A DNA stretch of 64,000 bases from an uncultured Pseudomonas sp. (GCF_913777995.1 NZ_CAJYVE010000041.1:49712-113711); one strand, 5' to 3'; shown: positions 26,373 to 36,381, counted from the first letter of the stretch. Notes: generated by a model not told the origin, from the sequence alone. Numbers and translations: made by a program.

Positions 26373-27551
26373 CTATGCACCTGCCGCGCAGCTCACCGGC
26401 AGTTCGATACGAATCACCGCTCCACCACCGGGCCGGCACTGCGCCTCGATCCGTCCCTGATGCGCTTCGCAGATCGCCCGGGCAATGGACAGCCCCAGGC
26501 CGCTGCCGCCCAGATGCCGGGCCCGCGAGCTGTCGGCGCGCCAGAAGCGGTTGAACACCTTTTCCAGGTCCTCTTCGGCAATTCCGGGGCCACGGTCGAG
26601 AAAGGCCAGGACCATCCGCTCGTCCTGCTGGGTCTGCACGATCTCCAGCTCGCCGCCCGCCGCCGCATAGCGCAGGAAGTTCTCCAGCACGATGTTGAGC
26701 AACTGGCCGACCCGTTCGCGGTCGGCCCACAGTTGCTGGCCGGGCAGCAGCGCCAGGCGCAGGTTCACGCCTTCGGCCTGCAACTGCGGTGCGAACCAGG
26801 CCAGACGCTCTTCGACCAGTGCCGCCAGGATGAATTCGCGCTGCTCCAGGGCCAACTGGCCGGCGCGCGCCAACGACAGGGTATGCAGGTCGCCGACCAG
26901 AGTGCCCAGCAGGTCGAGCTGGCGCTTGACCATTTCCAGTTGCCGGGTGTCGGCGGGAAACACCTCGTCGAGAATGCCTTGCACCCTCACCGAAGCCGCG
27001 TTGAGGGGGGTACGCAGCTCATGAGCGAGGATCGCGCTCGAATCGCGCACGTCGATCTCGTACTGCTGCAGGCGGGTGGTCAGCCGATTGAGGTCCTGGG
27101 CCAGGCAACGCACTTCATCCGGCGCCGTGGCCGCCACGTCGAAGCGCGTCTCCAGGTCCCCGGCGGCGACCTGGCGGGCCGCGGCGGCAATCGCCGAAAC
27201 CTGCCCCGACAGAGGTCGTGACAGGCGAAACCCCGCCAGGAGGATCAGCGGCACGGCCGCCAGCACCAGGCCCAGCAGCACCCACCAGTCACGGCTGGCG
27301 ATGCCCGGCAGAAAACTCTCTACGGGGTAGTAGCGGCTGAACAGCTCCCAGAGCCGCTGCTGATTGGCTTGCGGCGCGGCGCGTAGCTCCAGCAGCTCGC
27401 TGCGCGCCGCCTCCGGGACGTTGCGCATGATGTACCAGTCGCCCCACAGGAAGTACAGATACATGCAGCCGGCGATCAGCACCACCGCGCCAATCGCCAG
27501 CAGGCTCATGCGCCAGCCGACCCACTGCCACAACGGCCGTTGAGGTTTCAT
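26373..27551 (-). CDS. sensor histidine kinase
   Basis: The 392-residue inner-membrane kinase has TM helices at about 15-37 and 88-110 flanking a short periplasmic sensor. A HAMP segment follows, then a HisKA domain with H-box AILAHELRTPLNAA (His about 177). The HATPase has the N-box ENFLRY, G1 DRGPGIAEEDLEKVF and G2 GGSGLGLSIA. The gene follows the response regulator by 16 bases, so the pair is an operon. The divergent RND operon is the likely target. Confidence 0.9.
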   Translation of the reverse strand: MKPQRPLWQWVGWRMSLLAIGAVVLIAGCMYLYFLWGDWYIMRNVPEAARSELLELRAAPQANQQRLWELFSRYYPVESFLPGIASRDWWVLLGLVLAAVPLILLAGFRLSRPLSGQVSAIAAAARQVAAGDLETRFDVAATAPDEVRCLAQDLNRLTTRLQQYEIDVRDSSAILAHELRTPLNAASVRVQGILDEVFPADTRQLEMVKRQLDLLGTLVGDLHTLSLARAGQLALEQREFILAALVEERLAWFAPQLQAEGVNLRLALLPGQQLWADRERVGQLLNIVLENFLRYAAAGGELEIVQTQQDERMVLAFLDRGPGIAEEDLEKVFNRFWRADSSRARHLGGSGLGLSIARAICEAHQGRIEAQCRPGGGAVIRIELPVSCAAGA

Positions 27552-27567
27552 CGCACGCCCCTGCGGC

Positions 27568-28257
27568 TCATGTGAAGCGATAGCCGACGGCGCGCACGGT
27601 CACCGGCACGCCCATGATCCCGGCGGCTTCCAGCTTGCGCCGCAGATTGTGCAGATGGGTATCCACCACCCGCCCCAACGCGTCGCTCTCCGGCAGGCAG
27701 CGTTCGAGCAACTCTTCACGGGTAAAGGCCTTGTGCGGGGTGCTCATGAGAATGCTGAGCAAGGCATATTCGGTGGGCGTCAGGTCCAGTGGGCACAGGG
27801 CGCCGTCAGCGCCCTCCACCCCGGCGCGCACGCTTTCCAGGTCCACCGCCAGGCGTCCGTGGCGCAGCCAGCGTTCCTCTTGAGGGGCCGGGGCACTGCG
27901 GCGCAGCACCGCGTGCACCCGCGCGACCACTTCCTTGGGGTTGTAGGGCTTGACCACGTAATCGTCGGCGCCGTAGCGCAAGGCACCGAGCTTCTCCGGC
28001 TCGTCGCCGACGGCGGTGACCATGATCACCGGTGTCTGCCCGGCGCGGCGGATCTGCGCCAGCACCTCGGTGCCGTTCAGGCGCGGCAGCATCATGTCCA
28101 GCAGCACCAGGTCGGGCCGCCACTGCTGGAACTGCTCCAGGCCGGCACGCCCGTCGGCCGCCAGGGCCACGACGAAGCCATCACGCAGCAGGTAGGCCTC
28201 CAGCACACTGGCACTGTCACAGTCGTCTTCGACGATCAGTATTCGTTTATCGCTCAC
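27568..28257 (-). CDS. OmpR/PhoB-family response regulator
   Basis: I start this at GTG 28257 (VSDKRILIVEDD), giving 229 residues. An ATG at 28329 would add 24 unlikely residues and leave only 26 bp before the divergent gene. The receiver has acidic pocket Glu10-Asp11-Asp12, phosphoacceptor Asp54 (LVLLDMMLP) and KPYNPKE. The C-terminal winged helix carries LTPTEYALLSILMSTPHKAF and VDTHLHNLRRKL. It should receive phosphate from the adjacent kinase and act on the RND operon. Confidence 0.9.
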   Translation of the reverse strand: MSDKRILIVEDDCDSASVLEAYLLRDGFVVALAADGRAGLEQFQQWRPDLVLLDMMLPRLNGTEVLAQIRRAGQTPVIMVTAVGDEPEKLGALRYGADDYVVKPYNPKEVVARVHAVLRRSAPAPQEERWLRHGRLAVDLESVRAGVEGADGALCPLDLTPTEYALLSILMSTPHKAFTREELLERCLPESDALGRVVDTHLHNLRRKLEAAGIMGVPVTVRAVGYRFT

Positions 28258-28284
28258 GTCTGCACTCTTGACCAAATCTGAACA

Positions 28285-28299
28285 ATTCCCCGAAGGAAT
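28285..28299. promoter_or_regulatory. dyad in response-regulator/RND divergent gap
   Basis: ATTCC-CCGAA-GGAAT lies centrally in the 98-bp gap between the regulator and the efflux operon. OmpR-type regulators usually prefer direct repeats, so this dyad may serve as an operator for another protein. Confidence 0.25.
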
Positions 28300-28355
28300 C
28301 TTGATATTGCCTGCATAAGCTGCCGCCAACCATAACAGCCCCGGTCGGCAGGATC

Positions 28356-29825
28356 ATGACAGCCCGTCCCTTCAACTTCCTCAGCGCGTTGCTCATCACC
28401 AGCCTGCTGGCCCTGCCGGGCTGTTCGCTGACCCCGGCCTATCAGCCGCCGGCCTCGCCCTTGCCCGCCCGGCTCGACGCGACCACCGCCACACCGACCA
28501 GCATCGGCCCGGGCGTGGCACTGCAGGACGACGAACGTCGCCTGCTCGGCGAGCTGAGCCACGAACCCTTGCTGGCGGAACTGGTCAGTCAGGCCCTGGC
28601 CGGCAATCGAGACTACCGGATCGCCCAGTTGAAGGTCGAGCAGGCGCGCAGTCGTTTCGGCCTGAGCCAGGCCGAGCGCTGGCCGGTCCTGGGCCTGCAG
28701 GTGCAGCGCCAGCACCAACGCTTCAACGACCCGGTCCTGGATGAACGCTACAAACAAGACCTGGCCACCGCCACGCTGGGGGTCAGTGATTTCGAGCTGG
28801 ACTTTTTCGGTCGCCTGGCCAGCCTCAGCGAGCAGGCCCGCCACCAATTGCTGGCCAGTGACCTGGGCAGCCAGGCCGCACGCGGCGCGCTGGTGGCCGA
28901 GGTGGCACGCCTTTACCTGCAGGCGCGGCAGGCGGACGAAGCGTTGCAGATCGCAAGCGACGCCGCCGAGGTCAGCCGGCAGTTGCGCGCCAGCCTGCAG
29001 ACACAGGTCGCCGCGGGCGCCGTTGCCGCCGCCGAACTGGACGCTGCACAGAACGAGGAGCTGCAAGCCCGGCAGCGTTGGCAGGACAGCCAGAGCCAGC
29101 GCACCCAGGCTTACCAGGCCCTGGCCTGGGTCACCGGCTACCGGCTGCTGCCCTCGCCCATGCCGCCAGCGACCAGCCCCCTGGCGCCAGCAGAGCTGCC
29201 CGGCGAACTCGCCGACCTGCCCTCCGAGCGCCTGCTGCAACGCTTCGACGTGCGTGCCGCCGAACAGCGCCTGCGCGCCGCCGATGCCGGTATCGGCGCG
29301 GCGCGGGCGGCGTTCTTTCCGTCCATTCGCCTGAGTACCGGCCTGGGTGTCGCCAGCCCGGCGCTGCATGACCTGTTCAGCTCCGGCAGCGGCCTGCGCC
29401 TGCTCAGCCCGTCGCTGTCGTTGCCGCTGTTCGACGGTGGCCGCAACCAGGCCAATCTGGATGCCGCCCAAGTGGCCAGGCAAATGGCCGTCGCCGACTA
29501 CCAGCGCACGCTGATCAACGCCTTCCGCGACATGGCCAGCGGCCTCGAACAACGCCGCCAACTGCTGGCGCAATGGCAGAACCTGCAAGCCCGCCAGCAA
29601 CTGGCCCAGCGGCACAGTCAGCGCCAGGAGCAGCAATGGCAGGCCGGAGCCGGCAGCCTCCAGGCGCGTCTGCAGGCACGCCTGGACACCCTGCAGACCA
29701 GCCAGGCCCTCAGCCAGGCCAGCCAGGCACTGTTCGACAACCACCTGCGCCTGTATCGCGCCCTGCACGGCATCGACGACTCCGTAGCACTTCCTGAAGC
29801 CAACCTTGAAGGTAACTCACCATGA
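28356..29825 (+). CDS. outer-membrane efflux factor lipoprotein (OprM/NodT family)
   Basis: This 489-residue lipoprotein has a signal peptide ending LLALPGC with Cys23. Two OEP repeats form the TolC-like barrel/tunnel; the second half shows LLQRFDVRAAEQRLRAADAG and LPLFDGGRNQANLDAAQ. It should provide the outer-membrane exit for the downstream RND pump. The start ATG has AGGA at short spacing. It overlaps the next gene by four bases. Substrate unknown. Confidence 0.88.
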   Translation: MTARPFNFLSALLITSLLALPGCSLTPAYQPPASPLPARLDATTATPTSIGPGVALQDDERRLLGELSHEPLLAELVSQALAGNRDYRIAQLKVEQARSRFGLSQAERWPVLGLQVQRQHQRFNDPVLDERYKQDLATATLGVSDFELDFFGRLASLSEQARHQLLASDLGSQAARGALVAEVARLYLQARQADEALQIASDAAEVSRQLRASLQTQVAAGAVAAAELDAAQNEELQARQRWQDSQSQRTQAYQALAWVTGYRLLPSPMPPATSPLAPAELPGELADLPSERLLQRFDVRAAEQRLRAADAGIGAARAAFFPSIRLSTGLGVASPALHDLFSSGSGLRLLSPSLSLPLFDGGRNQANLDAAQVARQMAVADYQRTLINAFRDMASGLEQRRQLLAQWQNLQARQQLAQRHSQRQEQQWQAGAGSLQARLQARLDTLQTSQALSQASQALFDNHLRLYRALHGIDDSVALPEANLEGNSP

Positions 29826-30625
29826 CCTACCGACCCAGCCCCCGCCCCCTGCTTGCCCTGTGCCTCACGGCGCTGTCCGGGCTACCCCTGGCCCAGGCCG
29901 CCGAGCCATCGCTGTGGGGCGACCACACCGATGTCAGCGTCGGCCTGGCAGCCGGTGCCGCGAGCCGCTACATGGGCTCGAAGGACTATCGACCGCAGGT
30001 CGTCCCGCTGGTCAGCGTGCAGCGCGGCGTGCTGTTCGCAGACACCACCCGCGGTCTTGGCCTGCAATGGCAATCGCCGCAGGGTCTGACCCTGAGCGGA
30101 GCGTTCAACTACGACTTCGGCCGTGACGATCGTGACAGCAACTCCCGCCCCGGCAGCGACCGCCTGCGTGGCATGGGCGAAATCAACGGCGCCACGGTCT
30201 TCGACCTCAACCTCAGCCAGGCCCTGACGCCCTGGCTGAGCCTCAACCTGGAAGGCGAATGGCGCGTGGCCGGCGAACAGCGTGGCGACCGCTACCGCAT
30301 GGGCCTGGAAGCCATCACGCTGCACACCGACAGCGACACCCTGGCCGTGGACCTGGATGCCCACGCCGGTAGCCAGCGTTTCAACCAGACCTGGTTCGGT
30401 GTCACCCCGCAACAAAGCCTGAACAGCGGCTTTGCCATCGAGCGCAGCGATGCCGGGATCTACGCCTACTCCACCGCGCTGAACTGGCTGCACAACTTCG
30501 ATACGCACTGGAGCTCGCTGGCCACGCTGACCGTGACGCATTACACCGATCAGGTCCGCGACAGCCCGCTGCTGCAGCGCAGTACCGCTGCGACCGGCAC
30601 CCTCGCCCTGACCTACAGCTTCTGA
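29822..30625 (+). CDS. MipA/OmpV-family outer-membrane protein
   Basis: The 267-residue product has a signal peptide cleaved near PLAQAAEP and the MipA/OmpV pattern: GLAAGAASRYMGSKDYRPQV, a GLGLQWQSPQGL strand, and a terminal strand TGTLALTYSF ending in aromatic Phe, as needed for BAM insertion. MipA was described as a scaffold for MltA and PBP1B. Some MipA/OmpV members cluster with efflux and antibiotic tolerance genes. Its place between OMF and MFP genes suggests it belongs to the pump or its induction. Confidence 0.85.
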   Translation: MTYRPSPRPLLALCLTALSGLPLAQAAEPSLWGDHTDVSVGLAAGAASRYMGSKDYRPQVVPLVSVQRGVLFADTTRGLGLQWQSPQGLTLSGAFNYDFGRDDRDSNSRPGSDRLRGMGEINGATVFDLNLSQALTPWLSLNLEGEWRVAGEQRGDRYRMGLEAITLHTDSDTLAVDLDAHAGSQRFNQTWFGVTPQQSLNSGFAIERSDAGIYAYSTALNWLHNFDTHWSSLATLTVTHYTDQVRDSPLLQRSTAATGTLALTYSF

Positions 30626-30641
30626 CCCAGGAGGTCCTGCC

Positions 30642-31751
30642 ATGTCTGGCCACTCTCCCACCCGCCGGGCCCGCCTGGCCGGGCTGGGCTTCGCTGCGTT
30701 TCTCACGCTGGGCGGCTGTTCGCAGGGCGCCGCGCCCGGCAGCCCGCCACCGCGCGCGGTCAAGCTGGCCATGCCGTACAGCCTGGACAGCGCGGCGCCA
30801 GTGCTCCCAGGGGTGATACGCCAGGCGCAGAACAGCGCGCTGGCGTTCGAGCAGCCTGGCAGGGTGACGCGCATGACCGTGGAAGTCGGTGCACAGGTAG
30901 CGGCGGGCCAGGTGCTGGTCGAGCAGGACGGCGAAGCGGCACGTCTGCGCCTGGCACAGGCCGAAGCTCGGCGCCGCGCCAGCGCCATCGACCTGACCCA
31001 GCGTCGGCATGAACACCAGCGCACCCAGCAGTTGTTCAGCCAGGGCAATGCCTCGGCGGCGGACCTCGAACGCAGCGACACGGCGCTGCAAACCGCGCGA
31101 ACGCAAGCGCAGGTCACCGACGCCGAGGCCGCACAGGCCGGCCGCGAGCTGAACCTCACGCGCCTGGTCGCCCCCTTTGCCGGCCGGGTGGTGAGCAGGG
31201 TCGCGCAACCGCTGCGCCAGGTCGCCGCCGGCGAAGTGCTGTTGACCCTGCAGGGCAATGGCCCGCGCCAGGTGGTGGTGCAGGTACCGAGCCGCTACGC
31301 CCAGCGGCTCAAGCCCGGCGACCGCGCACAGGGTTTGCTGGCGGCCGGCGGCGGCAACGTCGAATTGAGCCTGATCGGCCTGTCACCGGTGGCCGAAAAC
31401 GGCTTGCTGCAGGAGGCCGTCTTCGAGCTGCCGGATGGCCAGACCACACTGCCCAGCGGCAGCGTGCTGAACGTGCAACTGCCCGCCGATGGTGCCTCGT
31501 CACTGGCGGTTGCCAGCAGCGCCCTGCTGCCCGGCCAGGACGCCGGCAGCGCCCAGGTTTACCTGTTCATGGAAGGCTCCAGCCAGGTGGTGCTGCGCAA
31601 CGTGCGCGTCGCCGCCCTGCAGGGCGACCAGGCGCTGATCAGTGCCGGCCTGCAGCCTTACGACCAGGTCGTGGTGGCCGGCGCCGCATTCCTCAGGCCG
31701 GGCGAGCGTGTCACGCGCTACCAGCCCACCACTGTCATCGTTCGGGATTGA
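30642..31751 (+). CDS. RND efflux periplasmic adaptor (membrane fusion protein)
   Basis: This 369-residue lipoprotein has a lipobox ending LGGC at Cys26 and the HlyD/AcrA arrangement. A lipoyl half-motif (VEVGAQVAAGQVLVEQD) is followed by an alpha hairpin from about 95-160, then NLTRLVAPFAGRVVSRV and beta-barrel segments. It should join the RND permease to the outer-membrane factor. GGAGGT precedes the ATG. It ends three bases before the permease gene. Confidence 0.9.
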   Translation: MSGHSPTRRARLAGLGFAAFLTLGGCSQGAAPGSPPPRAVKLAMPYSLDSAAPVLPGVIRQAQNSALAFEQPGRVTRMTVEVGAQVAAGQVLVEQDGEAARLRLAQAEARRRASAIDLTQRRHEHQRTQQLFSQGNASAADLERSDTALQTARTQAQVTDAEAAQAGRELNLTRLVAPFAGRVVSRVAQPLRQVAAGEVLLTLQGNGPRQVVVQVPSRYAQRLKPGDRAQGLLAAGGGNVELSLIGLSPVAENGLLQEAVFELPDGQTTLPSGSVLNVQLPADGASSLAVASSALLPGQDAGSAQVYLFMEGSSQVVLRNVRVAALQGDQALISAGLQPYDQVVVAGAAFLRPGERVTRYQPTTVIVRD

Positions 31752-31754
31752 TTC

Positions 31755-34700
31755 ATGTCCATCACCCACCTGGCTTTATCCCGCTCGCGGCTGGTGCTGT
31801 TCCTCGCGCTGGCAATCCTGCTTGGCGGCATCAAGAGTTTCATCGGTTTTCCATCCCAGGAAGAACCTGACGTCACCATCCGCGACGCCTTGGTCAGTGT
31901 CGCCTTGCCAGGCCTGCCCACAGACCGGGTCGAAGCGCTGCTGGCCCGACCGCTGGAGGACAAACTGCGCGAACTGCCCGAACTCAAGACGCTGGCCACC
32001 ACCCTGCGCCCCGGCCAGGCCATCGTGCAGATCACCGCCCGCGACGAGGTCGCCGATCTGCCGGCGCTCTGGCAGCGGGTGCGCAACAAGGTCGCGGAAG
32101 TCGCGCCCGGCTTGCCCGAGGGCACTCAGGGGCCGCAGGTCGACGATGACTTCGGCCAGGTTGCCGTGGCCTCCATCGCCCTCACCGCACCGGGCTTTTC
32201 ACTGAGCGAGCTGCACGAACAGGCCGAACGCCTGCGCCGCGCGCTGTACCGCCTGCCGGGCGTACAACGTATCGCCCTGTACGGCCTGCAACAAAACCAG
32301 GTTGCGCTGGACTTCGATCCACTCATCCTGGCGCGCCTGGGCCTGCCGCCCGCCGAGATCCTGCGCCAGTTGCACAACCAGAACGGCCTGAGCAGCGCCG
32401 GCACCCTGCTGCGCGGCCCGCAGAGCCTGAGCCTGTCGCTCAGCGGTGAAGTGCGCGACCCGCAAACCTTGCATGACCTGCCGGTGCGTTTGCCTGACGG
32501 CACCACCCTGCCCCTGGGCGCCTTGGCAAAGATCGCCATCCAGGCCCAGGACCCGCCGCAGAGCGCGGCGTTCTATCGTGGCCAGCGTGCGCTGGTGCTG
32601 GGCATCTCGATGAACCCCGGGCTCAACGTCGAGGACTTCGGCAAGACGCTGGACAGCGCCCTGAGTACGCAGGGCGAGCGCCTGCCCACTGGCTTCAGCC
32701 TGCATCGGGTGACCTTCCAGGCCGACGTGGTGCATCACGCCATGCAGCGCATGCAACATGTGCTGATGGAAACCATGGTCATCGTCATGGGCGTGGTGAT
32801 GCTGTTCCTGGGTTGGCGCATCGGGCTGATCGTCGGCACCATAGTGCCGCTCACCGTGCTCGCCAGCCTGATTCTGATGCGCGCCCTGGGCATCGAGTTG
32901 CAGACGGTGTCGATCGCCGCGCTGATCCTGGCCCTGGGCCTGCTGGTGGACAATGGCATCGTCATCGCCGAAGACATCGAGCGGCGCCTGCGTGCCGGCG
33001 AGCCGCGCCGCCAGGCCTGTGAAGCGGCAGGCCGCACCCTGGCCGTACCGTTGCTGACCTCTTCGCTGGTGATCATCCTGGCCTTCTCGCCGTTCTTCCT
33101 CGGCCAGACCAGCACCAATGAATACCTGCGTTCGCTGGCGGTGGTCCTGGCCCTGACCCTGCTCGGTTCCTGGGCGTTGAGCCTGACCGTCACACCCCTG
33201 TTGAGCCTGCGCCTGGTCCGCGCGCCGGGTCACGAGTCGTCCAGCGCCACCAGCGCAAGCACACTGCACCGCGGCTATGCCCGGCTGCTGGCCGTGGCGC
33301 TGCGCCACCGCGCGCTGTACATCCTGACCATGCTGGTGCTGCTGGGCGCCGCCAGCCTGAAGCTGCTCAGCCTGCCCTACGACTTCCTGCCGCCGTCAGA
33401 CCGCAACCAGTTCCAGCTGCCGATCCAGCTCGAGCCCGGCACCCATGCGCAACGCAGCATGCAGCGCATGCAGGCGCTCAGTGACTGGTTGGGCAAGGAC
33501 CCCGACATCAGAGAAAGCATCGGCTATGTCGCCGAAGGCGGCCCGCGCATCGTGCTGGGCCTCAACCCGCCGCTGCCCGGCCCGGAGGTGGCGTACTTCA
33601 CCATCACCACCCGACCGGGGGCGGACCTGCAACAGGTCATGGACCGGGTCCGTGATCACCTGCTGAGCGAGTACCCCGACGTACGCGCCCAGCCCAAGCG
33701 CTTCTCGCTGGGCAGCACCGAAAGCGGTCTGGCGGTATACCGGATCAGCGGCCCGGATGACGCCACCCTGCGCCAGCTGGGAGAGCGAATGGCCAACCTG
33801 CTGGCGGCGCTGCCGGGGACCCTCGACATCCAGAATGACTGGGGCCCGCGGGTACTGCGCTACCAGGTCAACATCGACCAGGACAGGGCCCGCCGCGCCG
33901 GCGTGGACACCCAGGACATCGCCCAGGCCCTGCGCCTGGCCAACCAGGGCGTGAGCGTGACGCCGCTGCGCGACGGCCAGTACAGCCTGGAGATCATCGC
34001 CCGCGCCCGCCCCGCCAGCGCCGTGCAACTGGCCGATACGCCGGTCTACCCCAGTGCAGGTGGCGCAGCGCTGCCGCTGTCGGCGGTCGCCAGCCTCAGC
34101 CTGGCCTCGGAAGCCAGCGTGCGGGTACGGCGCAACCAGGAGCGCGCCATTACCGTCAGTGGCCGCAACCCCGGGATGACCGCCGACAGCCTGATGCAAG
34201 CCCTCGAACCACGCCTCGCCGAGCTGATGCTGCCCAGCGGCTACCACCTGGAAATGGGTGGCGAGATCGAAGACTCGGCAGCAGCCAACGACGCCTTGTT
34301 GCGCTACCTGCCCCTGGCGGTATTCGCCATGTTGCTGCTGTTCGTGTGGCAGTTCGATTCATGGCGCAAGGTGCTGATCATCGTCGCCAGCATTCCGTTC
34401 ATCCTCATCGGCGTCGCCCTGGCGCTGTGGCTGAGCGGCTACCCATTCGGGTTCATGGCGACCTTCGGCCTGCTGTCGCTGGCCGGCATCATCGTCAACA
34501 ACGCCGTGCTGCTGCTCGAACGCATCGAGGTCGAAGCCGCTGCGGGCCAGCCGCTGCGCCAGGCCATCATGCAGGCAGCGCTGGACCGCCTGCGGCCGAT
34601 CATCATGACCAAGCTGACCTGCATCCTGGGGCTCATCCCGCTGATGCTGTTCGGTGGCGCACTATGGACCGGCATGGCCATCAGCATGATCGGAGGTCTG

Positions 34701-34799
34701 GCCCTGGGCACCCTGGTGACCCTGGGATTCATCCCCGTTCTGTACTCGCTGCTGTATGGCGCTGATGACGATCGCCACACCACGGCGCCGCCCGGATAA
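31755..34799 (+). CDS. RND efflux permease
   Basis: The 1014-residue inner-membrane protein has the RND twelve-helix layout with two large periplasmic loops (about 32-330 and 540-850). The proton relay is altered: TM4 reads GLLVDNGIVIAED (Asp399-Asn400), where AcrB has Asp407-Asp408. TM10 reads GIIVNNAVLLLE, with Asn915 at the position of AcrB Lys940. Similar DN/NN sets are known in several RND branches. The substrate is not readable. This is the last gene of the operon and is convergent with emrB. Confidence 0.93.
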   Translation: MSITHLALSRSRLVLFLALAILLGGIKSFIGFPSQEEPDVTIRDALVSVALPGLPTDRVEALLARPLEDKLRELPELKTLATTLRPGQAIVQITARDEVADLPALWQRVRNKVAEVAPGLPEGTQGPQVDDDFGQVAVASIALTAPGFSLSELHEQAERLRRALYRLPGVQRIALYGLQQNQVALDFDPLILARLGLPPAEILRQLHNQNGLSSAGTLLRGPQSLSLSLSGEVRDPQTLHDLPVRLPDGTTLPLGALAKIAIQAQDPPQSAAFYRGQRALVLGISMNPGLNVEDFGKTLDSALSTQGERLPTGFSLHRVTFQADVVHHAMQRMQHVLMETMVIVMGVVMLFLGWRIGLIVGTIVPLTVLASLILMRALGIELQTVSIAALILALGLLVDNGIVIAEDIERRLRAGEPRRQACEAAGRTLAVPLLTSSLVIILAFSPFFLGQTSTNEYLRSLAVVLALTLLGSWALSLTVTPLLSLRLVRAPGHESSSATSASTLHRGYARLLAVALRHRALYILTMLVLLGAASLKLLSLPYDFLPPSDRNQFQLPIQLEPGTHAQRSMQRMQALSDWLGKDPDIRESIGYVAEGGPRIVLGLNPPLPGPEVAYFTITTRPGADLQQVMDRVRDHLLSEYPDVRAQPKRFSLGSTESGLAVYRISGPDDATLRQLGERMANLLAALPGTLDIQNDWGPRVLRYQVNIDQDRARRAGVDTQDIAQALRLANQGVSVTPLRDGQYSLEIIARARPASAVQLADTPVYPSAGGAALPLSAVASLSLASEASVRVRRNQERAITVSGRNPGMTADSLMQALEPRLAELMLPSGYHLEMGGEIEDSAAANDALLRYLPLAVFAMLLLFVWQFDSWRKVLIIVASIPFILIGVALALWLSGYPFGFMATFGLLSLAGIIVNNAVLLLERIEVEAAAGQPLRQAIMQAALDRLRPIIMTKLTCILGLIPLMLFGGALWTGMAISMIGGLALGTLVTLGFIPVLYSLLYGADDDRHTTAPPG

Positions 34800-34816
34800 G
34801 CCGACGCAGCGACCAC

Positions 34817-36355
34817 TCAATGCCCGCCGCCACCGGGCGGCGCGGCCTTGGCGGCGAACGGCGGCTTGGCCAGCCAGACCAGCAGGATCAGGCCCATGAA
34901 GATCCACGCCAGCATGTAGAAGTAGTCCACCGTGGACATCATGTAGGCCTGGCTGCTCAGCATGCGCTCCATTTGCGCATAGGCCTGCGGCCCGGCGCCG
35001 CCGAGGGTATCCAGGGTCTGGCGGGTCACCGGGTCGAAATTGCTGATGTTCTCGCTCAGATAGGCATGATGCTGGTCGGCGCGGCGAATCCAGATCCAGG
35101 TGGTCAGCGAGGCGGCGAAGCTGCCGCCCAGGGTACGCAGGAAAGTCGCCAGCCCTGAACCGTCGGGAATCTGCTGCGGCGGCAGGTCCGAGAGCAGGAT
35201 GCTGAGCGTGGGCATGAAGAACAGCGCCACACCGATCCCCATGAACAGCTGCACCATCGCCACGTGCTGGAAGTCCACGTCGCTGTTGAACCCCGCACGC
35301 ATGAAGCACGACAGCCCCATGGCCAGGAACGCCAGGCCGGCCAGCAGGCGCAGGTCGAAGCGATGCGCATACTTGCCCACCAGTGGCGACAGCACCACCG
35401 GCAGGATGCCGATCGGCGCGGCAGCCAGTCCCGCCCAGGTCGCGGTGTAGCCCATCTGGGTCTGCAGCCACTGCGGCAGGATCAGGTTGATGCCGAAGAA
35501 GCCCGCATAGCCGAAGACCATCACCAGGGTACCGATACGGAAGTTACGGTACGCGAACAGCCGCAGATTGACGATCGGGTGCCGGTCGGTCATTTCCCAG
35601 ATCACGAACACCGCCAGGGCCACCAGCGAGATCAGCGAACCGGCGATGATGAAGTTCGATTCGAACCAGTCCATGTCGTTGCCCTTGTCCAGCACCACCT
35701 GCAACGCCCCCACGCCGATGATCAGGGTGATCAGGCCGATGTAGTCCATGGGCTGGCGGCTGGTGCTGACCGGGCGCTTGGCCATCTGAGTGCGCACCAC
35801 AAAGGCGGCGAACAGACCGATGGGCACGTTGATGAAGAAGATCCACGGCCAGCTGTAGCTGTCGGTGATCCAGCCACCGAGAATCGGCCCGGCGATTGGC
35901 GCCACCACCGTGACCATCGCCAGCAGCGCCAGGGCCATACCCCGTTTGGCCGGCGGGTAGATGGCGATCAGCAGGGTCTGGCTCATGGGGTACAGCGGCC
36001 CGGCCACCACCCCTTGCAGCACGCGAAAGCCCACCAGTTCCGGCATCGACTGCGAGATGCCGCACAGGAACGAGGCCAGCACGAACAGCAGCGTGGCCCA
36101 GATGAACAGCTTGACCTCGCCGAAGCGGCGGCTCAGCCAGCCGGTCAGCGGCAAGGCGATGGCGTTGCTCACCGCGAACGAGGTGATGACCCAGGTGCCC
36201 TGCTCGGAGCTGACCCCCAGGTTGCCGGAGATGGTCGGCAGGGCCACGTTGGCGATGGTGGTATCGAGCACCTGCATGAAGGTCGCCAGCGACAGGCCGA
36301 TGGTCGACAGCAGCAGGCTCGGCGGTGTGAATGAAGCGGGAGCGTTCTGGCTCAT
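34817..36355 (-). CDS. emrB: EmrB-like DHA2 MFS multidrug transporter
   Basis: Starting at MSQNAPASFTPP gives 512 residues with fourteen predicted TM helices. The DHA2 motif QVLDTTIANVALPTISG is near residue 27 and ITSFAVSNAIALPLTGWLS near 55. It exports drugs through EmrA and an outer-membrane factor by proton antiport. A start 18 codons further upstream would add a basic tail. It is the last gene of the emrR-OMF-emrA-emrB operon, 63 bases after emrA across a strong hairpin. Confidence 0.92.
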   Translation of the reverse strand: MSQNAPASFTPPSLLLSTIGLSLATFMQVLDTTIANVALPTISGNLGVSSEQGTWVITSFAVSNAIALPLTGWLSRRFGEVKLFIWATLLFVLASFLCGISQSMPELVGFRVLQGVVAGPLYPMSQTLLIAIYPPAKRGMALALLAMVTVVAPIAGPILGGWITDSYSWPWIFFINVPIGLFAAFVVRTQMAKRPVSTSRQPMDYIGLITLIIGVGALQVVLDKGNDMDWFESNFIIAGSLISLVALAVFVIWEMTDRHPIVNLRLFAYRNFRIGTLVMVFGYAGFFGINLILPQWLQTQMGYTATWAGLAAAPIGILPVVLSPLVGKYAHRFDLRLLAGLAFLAMGLSCFMRAGFNSDVDFQHVAMVQLFMGIGVALFFMPTLSILLSDLPPQQIPDGSGLATFLRTLGGSFAASLTTWIWIRRADQHHAYLSENISNFDPVTRQTLDTLGGAGPQAYAQMERMLSSQAYMMSTVDYFYMLAWIFMGLILLVWLAKPPFAAKAAPPGGGGH

Positions 36356-36381
36356 GGCGGGGTCCTGGACACGGAAACGGC

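Noticed and set aside
28258-28329. Longer start of the response regulator
   Set aside because: It would leave only 26 bp before the divergent efflux operon and adds residues not found in OmpR-type receivers.
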